From assembly GCA_002840095.1 (NCBI GenBank), contig PGZL01000008.1, positions 186,001 to 250,000 on the forward strand: 64,000 nucleotides of DNA. Direction: 5' to 3'. The notes beneath the pieces were generated by a model. It worked only from the letters and a program-made list of their open reading frames with translations. It had not been told where the DNA came from and did not search any database. Each line of letters begins with the position of its first letter. Positions within the stretch are counted from its first letter, which is position 1. Positions 60,063 through 64,000 of the stretch are shown piece by piece. The translations under genes and the position numbers were made by a program. The DNA comes from Gammaproteobacteria bacterium HGW-Gammaproteobacteria-1 (GTDB lineage: Bacteria > Pseudomonadota > Gammaproteobacteria > Thiohalomonadales > Thiohalomonadaceae).

Positions 60063-61136
60063 TTACAGCTTGCCGTCCGCGGCCAGCTTCATGTAATCGG
60101 TGATGAAGCGCAGCTTGACGTTCTTCACGTCGCCCAGGGTCTTGCCGCCCGGGAAGGCCATGCCCACCGCGTCCGCATTCTTGGCGCCCTCGCCGAGGAT
60201 GCCGTGCTCGAAGGAGAAGGTGCGCACGTAGTCCATGGTCTTGAGCAGTTCCGGCGTCAGCGCGAAAGCCACTGCCTCGGCGGGCGTGTAGAACATCTTG
60301 GTGGTGGCGAGCTGGGCGTCGTAACCGGCGAGGTCGGTGCCGGAGGCGGTGGCCATGAAGGTGCGTGCCTTGGTGGCAGCCGCGTCCTTGCCGCTCATTA
60401 CCTGCATGGTCTCGTACCAGGCGCCGGTCAGCGCCTTGCCCAGGGCCGGGTGCTTCTTCAGCGTGTCGCTGTTGACCACGGTGAGGTCGATGATCTCGCC
60501 GGGGATCTTGCTGGAGTCGAACACCTGGCTGGTGTTGGGCATGGCGGTGATTTCGCCCAGCAGCGGGTTCCAGGTGACCGTGGCGGTGACGTCCGCCGTG
60601 GCGAAGGCGGCGACCATGTCGGCGTCGGAGGTGTTGACCACCTTGATGTCGCGCTCCTTCAGGCCGACGGAATCGAGGCCGCGCGCCAGCAGGTAGTGGG
60701 ATACGGACAGCTCGACCAGATTCACCTTCTGGCCCTTGATGTCCTTCAGGGTCTTGCCCTTGCCCTTGAGCACGACGCCGTCGTTGCCGTTGGAGAAGTC
60801 GCCGATGATCAGGGCGGTGGAATCCACGCCGCCGGCGGCCGGGATGGTGAGCGCGTCCATGTTGGTCATCACGCAGGCGTCGAACTGGCCGGTGGTGTAC
60901 TGGTTGATGGACTCGACGTAGTCGTTGATCTGCACCACTTCGATGTCGATGCCGTACTTGTCGGCCCACTTCTTGACGATGCCTTCCTTGGCGGCGTAGT
61001 CCCACGGCATCCAGCCGACGTAGATGCTCCAGGCCAGCTTGAACTTGGGTTTGTCGGCGGCGACGGTCTGGCCGGCCAGTCCCATCAGGGCCAGGCCGCA
61101 CAGGGCCGCGGTAAGCAGTTTCTTGTACGAACGCAT
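60063..61136 (-). CDS. Guanidine ABC transporter, periplasmic binding protein
   Basis: A 357-residue protein with signal peptide (LLTAALCGLALMGLAGQTVA) and a two-lobed NMT1/SsuA-type fold: FKLAWSIYVGWMPWDYAAKE, then QFDACVMTNMDALTIPAAGG and SVSHYLLARGLDS. This matches the binding protein long called 'putative urea ABC transporter' beside urea-carboxylase-like genes, now linked to guanidine. The start ATG 61136 has AAGGAGAG. The riboswitch lies about 100 bases upstream in its leader. It is the first gene of the leftward operon. Confidence 0.85.
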   Translation of the reverse strand: MRSYKKLLTAALCGLALMGLAGQTVAADKPKFKLAWSIYVGWMPWDYAAKEGIVKKWADKYGIDIEVVQINDYVESINQYTTGQFDACVMTNMDALTIPAAGGVDSTALIIGDFSNGNDGVVLKGKGKTLKDIKGQKVNLVELSVSHYLLARGLDSVGLKERDIKVVNTSDADMVAAFATADVTATVTWNPLLGEITAMPNTSQVFDSSKIPGEIIDLTVVNSDTLKKHPALGKALTGAWYETMQVMSGKDAAATKARTFMATASGTDLAGYDAQLATTKMFYTPAEAVAFALTPELLKTMDYVRTFSFEHGILGEGAKNADAVGMAFPGGKTLGDVKNVKLRFITDYMKLAADGKL

Positions 61137-61238
61137 GCTTCTCTCCTTATGTGATTGCGATGTGATCGCCGGGGAAGTTCATGCGCGGCCGGTAAGGTGT
61201 GACATCCGGCGGCGCACTGGCACTTCCGCGGTTGCTAC

Positions 61239-61329
61239 CTCCCGGGCTTTTGTCCCGCCGTGTATCCAGCCTGGGGCTGGACTGCATCTCTCGGACCAGT
61301 CACCGCGGCTGCGGCCGGAACCCTAGATG
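61239..61329 (-). ncRNA. Guanidine-I (ykkC) riboswitch
   Basis: On the minus strand the conserved ykkC blocks appear in order: CTAGGGTTCCG near 61326, ACTGGTCCGAGAG near 61297, then ACACGGCGGGACAAAAGCCC and GGGAGG near 61241. These are the guanidine-binding core and P1-P3 elements of guanidine-I. It lies in the leader of the transporter operon. Such riboswitches turn genes on when guanidine binds. Confidence 0.95.
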
Positions 61330-61543
61330 CACATTTGCAGGGATTGCAGTGCAAGTGCCGTGCCGCCTCTTTGGGCGCCATATTGCAGGGGATGGGGCCG
61401 TGATTTGCACCGCGACGGTGCAGAGGTGTGGTGCCTTGCCCAGCGATGGCGCACGTCGCCGCCAAAAGCCGCGTGGGGCCTGCGCCAAATGCGGGCACGC
61501 GCCTTGCAGATGGCTAGTCGCCCTAACTGATGAGGAGGCAAGC
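61330..61543. other. Divergent control region of the guanidine locus
   Basis: This stretch separates the riboswitch-led transporter operon from the rightward degradation genes. It must hold promoters for both directions, but no boxes could be assigned with confidence. No second ykkC motif was seen on the plus strand. GAGGAGG just before 61544 is the ribosome site of the next gene. Confidence 0.4.
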
Positions 61544-62287
61544 ATGACTGCAACAGACATCGCCGCAGACCGTCTCCTGTGGCAGGAGACCGTACCCGGC
61601 GGCGCACACTGGTCCGGCGTGATGCGCCGCGGCAGCACCCTGCGCCTGACCGATATGGAGGGCGGCGCCAACGTGGCGCTGCTCATGTTCAACCAGGACG
61701 AAAAGCTGGAACGCTACAACATGGCCGACACCCTGAAGGCGCAACACACGGCGCGCCTGACCAGGGGCTACGTCTGCTATTCCGACATGGGCCGCGTGCT
61801 GTGCTCGATCACCGCGGACACCGTCGGCTGGCACGACCCCATCGGCGGCGTCATCGACGCGCAGCAGGTGGCGGCCAAGTACGGCGTGCACCGCTTCCAG
61901 GAGTACCGCAACGAGATGTACCGCAACGCCCGCGACGGCATGCTCGTCGAACTGGGCAAGTACGGCCTGGGCAAGCGCGACTTCGGCGCCAACATCAACC
62001 TGTTCTCCCGGGTGGGTGTGGGCGATGACGGGTCGATGGTGTTCCATCCGGGCAACAGCAAGGCGGGCGACTACGTCGAGCTGCGCTTCGAGATGAACAC
62101 GCTGCTGGTGCTGTCCACCTGCCCGCATCCGCTTGATCCCAACCCGCAGTACGCGCCGAAGCAGGTGCAGCTGTCGGCATGGCGTTCCGAGCCGCCGGCG
62201 GCGGACGATTACTGCCGCAATTTCCGTCCGGAGAACACGCGCGGTTTCTACAACACCGAAATCATGTTTCGTTGGGAGGGGCCATGA
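61544..62287 (+). CDS. DUF1989 protein 1, carboxyguanidine deiminase subunit
   Basis: A 247-residue DUF1989 protein ('urea carboxylase-associated protein 1'). ATG 61544 has GAGGAGG. The sequence MTATDIAADRLLWQETVPGG is followed by GSTLRLTDMEGGANVALLMFN and a terminal STCPHPLDPNPQYAPKQV region with conserved Cys-Pro. Two DUF1989 proteins together form the carboxyguanidine deiminase that acts after guanidine carboxylation. Which subunit is named CgdA or CgdB was not assigned. It overlaps the next gene by four bases. Confidence 0.85.
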   Translation: MTATDIAADRLLWQETVPGGAHWSGVMRRGSTLRLTDMEGGANVALLMFNQDEKLERYNMADTLKAQHTARLTRGYVCYSDMGRVLCSITADTVGWHDPIGGVIDAQQVAAKYGVHRFQEYRNEMYRNARDGMLVELGKYGLGKRDFGANINLFSRVGVGDDGSMVFHPGNSKAGDYVELRFEMNTLLVLSTCPHPLDPNPQYAPKQVQLSAWRSEPPAADDYCRNFRPENTRGFYNTEIMFRWEGP

Positions 62288-62928
62288 GCATAGTTGCAAG
62301 CACGCTGAACCCGGCCCAGGCGGTGTACGACTACACCATACCCGCCGGCGAGCCGTGGATGTACGAGGTGAAACAGGGCCAGGTGATCCGCATGGTGGAT
62401 CTGGAAGGCAACCAGGCGGTGGACACGCTGTTCTACAGTGCGGCCGATCCGAGTGAGCGTTACGATGCCCAGGCGACGATCCGCGCCCAGGGCAACATCT
62501 ACCTGTCCACCGGCTCGGTGCTGCTGTCGACGGAAGGGCGGCCCATGCTGACCGTCGTTGCCGACACCTGCGGCCGCCACGATACCCTGGGCGGCGCCTG
62601 TGCCGCGGAGAGCAACACCGTGCGTTATGCGCTGAAGACGCGCTCCATGCACAGCTGCCGCGACAACTATCTCATCGCCCTGGCGGAATGGGGCAACGGG
62701 ATGAACAAGCGCGATCTCACCAGCAACGTCAACTTCTTCATGAACGTGCCGGTGACGCAGGACGGCGGCCTCACCTTCGCCGACGGCATCTCGGCGCCGG
62801 GCAAGTACGTGGAGCTGCGCGCGGAGATGGACGTGTTGGTGCTGATCTCCAACTGTCCGCAGTTGAACAACCCCTGCAATGCCTACAACCCGACCCCGGC
62901 GCAAATCCTGATCTGGGACGTTGTGTAG
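62284..62928 (+). CDS. DUF1989 protein 2, carboxyguanidine deiminase subunit
   Basis: A 214-residue DUF1989 protein ('urea carboxylase-associated protein 2'). It has [56 protein letters not shown] and [17 protein letters not shown], the last with the family's Cys-Pro and Cys-Asn positions. It is paralogous to the preceding protein and probably its partner. ATG 62284 overlaps the previous stop (ATGA). The carboxylase gene follows after about 118 bases. Confidence 0.85.
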   Translation: MSIVASTLNPAQAVYDYTIPAGEPWMYEVKQGQVIRMVDLEGNQAVDTLFYSAADPSERYDAQATIRAQGNIYLSTGSVLLSTEGRPMLTVVADTCGRHDTLGGACAAESNTVRYALKTRSMHSCRDNYLIALAEWGNGMNKRDLTSNVNFFMNVPVTQDGGLTFADGISAPGKYVELRAEMDVLVLISNCPQLNNPCNAYNPTPAQILIWDVV

Positions 62929-63046
62929 CACCAACAAAAAAGACTGTGGGACGACCCGCAGCTCTCTCACCCATGCCGGGACGGCCCGGCCCCTCGACCG
63001 TAAGACTCGCCGCCAGCGCGGCCAGCAGAATGACAGGTGGAGAGAC

Positions 63047-64000
63047 ATGTTCGACAAGATTCTGATTGCCAACCGCGGCGCCATTGCCTGCCGCATCATC
63101 CGCACCCTGAAGAAGATGGGCATCAAGTCGGTGGCCGTGTATTCCGAGGCCGACCGCCACTCGCTGCACGTGCGCGAGGCGGACGAGGCCATCTGCGTCG
63201 GTCCGGCGCCGGCGGCGGAAAGTTACCTGCGCCAGAACGTGATCCTGGATGCTGCCAGGCAGAGCGGGGCCCAGGCGATCCATCCGGGCTACGGCTTTCT
63301 CAGCGAGAACGCCGCCTTCGCCGAGGCCTGCGCGGCGGCGGACATCGCCTTCATCGGCCCGACGCCGCGGCAGATGCGCGACTTCGGTCTCAAGCACACC
63401 GCGCGCGAACTGGCCCAGGCCAACGGCGTACCCCTGCTGCCGGGCAGCGGCCTGCTCGACGACGTGGCCCACGCCACGCGTGAGGCCTCTCGCATCGGCT
63501 ACCCGGTGATGCTGAAGAGCACCGCCGGCGGCGGCGGCATCGGCATGCAGCTGTGCTGGAGCGAGCAGGAACTTATCGATGCCTTCCATTCGGTGGAGCG
63601 GCTGGCGCGCAACAATTTTTCCCAGGGCGGCATCTTCCTGGAGAAGTACGTGGAGATCGCCCGCCACATCGAGGTGCAGATCTTCGGCGACGGCCAGGGC
63701 AATATCGCCGCCTTGGGCGAGCGCGATTGCTCGGTGCAGCGGCGCAACCAGAAGGTGATCGAGGAGACCCCGGCGCCGGGTCTCAGCGACGAAACCCGGG
63801 CACGCCTGTATGCGGCGGCGATCAAGCTGGGCCAGGCGGTGCAGTACCGTTCCGCCGGCACCGTCGAGTTCGTGTTCGACGTGAAGAGCGGCGAGTTCTA
63901 TTTCCTGGAGGTGAACACCCGTTTGCAGGTGGAGCACGGCGTCACCGAGAAGGTGAGCGGCGTCGACCTGGTGGAATGGATGGTGCGCACCGCCGCCGGC
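63047..64000 (+). CDS. Guanidine/urea carboxylase, N-terminal part (runs off right edge)
   Basis: The frame from ATG 63047 (GGTGGAGAG upstream) stays open for 318 codons to the edge. It encodes the biotin carboxylase module: [20 protein letters not shown], then [17 protein letters not shown], the ATP-grasp Gly-rich loop [25 protein letters not shown] and the catalytic [14 protein letters not shown]. Full enzymes of this kind have about 1,200 residues with carboxyltransferase and biotin-carrier domains to follow. Context (ykkC riboswitch and DUF1989 pair) favours guanidine as the preferred substrate over urea. Confidence 0.9.
   Translation, partial: MFDKILIANRGAIACRIIRTLKKMGIKSVAVYSEADRHSLHVREADEAICVGPAPAAESYLRQNVILDAARQSGAQAIHPGYGFLSENAAFAEACAAADIAFIGPTPRQMRDFGLKHTARELAQANGVPLLPGSGLLDDVAHATREASRIGYPVMLKSTAGGGGIGMQLCWSEQELIDAFHSVERLARNNFSQGGIFLEKYVEIARHIEVQIFGDGQGNIAALGERDCSVQRRNQKVIEETPAPGLSDETRARLYAAAIKLGQAVQYRSAGTVEFVFDVKSGEFYFLEVNTRLQVEHGVTEKVSGVDLVEWMVRTAAG

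Overview
The window looks like a chromosome of a moderately GC-rich proteobacterium, most likely a gammaproteobacterium. The evidence is a comM gene, a guanidine-degradation operon behind a guanidine-I riboswitch, a two-partner secretion locus, RHS toxins and REP-type palindromes with RAYT transposase remnants. This placement is inference from gene content; there is no rRNA or tRNA in the window.

Layout. 1-5.4 kb: an unknown protein running off the left edge, a small hypothetical gene, an NrtR-type Nudix regulator divergent from an SPFH / NAD-kinase-like gene pair with an inverted repeat between them, a deoxyribonucleotidase and a zinc-ribbon-like ORF. 5.5-22.7 kb: an AraC regulator, then a two-partner secretion operon: outer-membrane transporter, a 4,113-residue exoprotein (secretion domain, 18 beta-propeller-like repeats, 18 YDG repeats, a Pro/Asn/Gly repeat linker, a terminal LysM domain), SapC and a parvulin isomerase. 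22.7-26.5 kb: small hypothetical genes and a secreted DNase-I-like enzyme. 26.6-31.5 kb: a broken PAS-GGDEF-EAL gene, a protein joining a sigma-54-like DNA-binding segment to a GIY-YIG nuclease domain, a GlxA-type regulator and a divergent NTF2-like gene.

32-38.1 kb: a leftward defence operon. Its first four genes form a complete type II CBASS: patatin phospholipase effector, DncV-like nucleotidyltransferase, E2-E1 ligase Cap2 and JAMM peptidase Cap3. Three further unfamiliar genes follow in the same direction with tight spacing. A perfect CIRCE element (HrcA heat-shock operator) lies just upstream of the first gene, where nothing else in view needs it. To the right, comM is cut off mid-gene at an AT-rich junction, so the operon probably sits at the edge of an island inserted in comM.

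39.6-53 kb: an accessory region of secreted proteins. It has a C39-like peptidase, a possible helical pore-forming protein, a truncated toroid protein, four related small exported proteins, an RHS shell protein followed by a separately exported RHS core/toxin protein with a likely immunity gene, an orphan toxin tip and two RAYT remnants. 53.2-58.2 kb: an XRE regulator, a possible small RNA, a large Rad50/RloC-like ATPase and a histone-H1-like gene. These are bracketed by two partial copies of the 3' end of the guanidine-transporter ATPase gene, which suggests repeated integration at that gene end. 58.4-64 kb: the guanidine locus itself, with transporter genes leftward behind a ykkC/guanidine-I riboswitch and, rightward, two DUF1989 proteins and the start of the guanidine/urea carboxylase.
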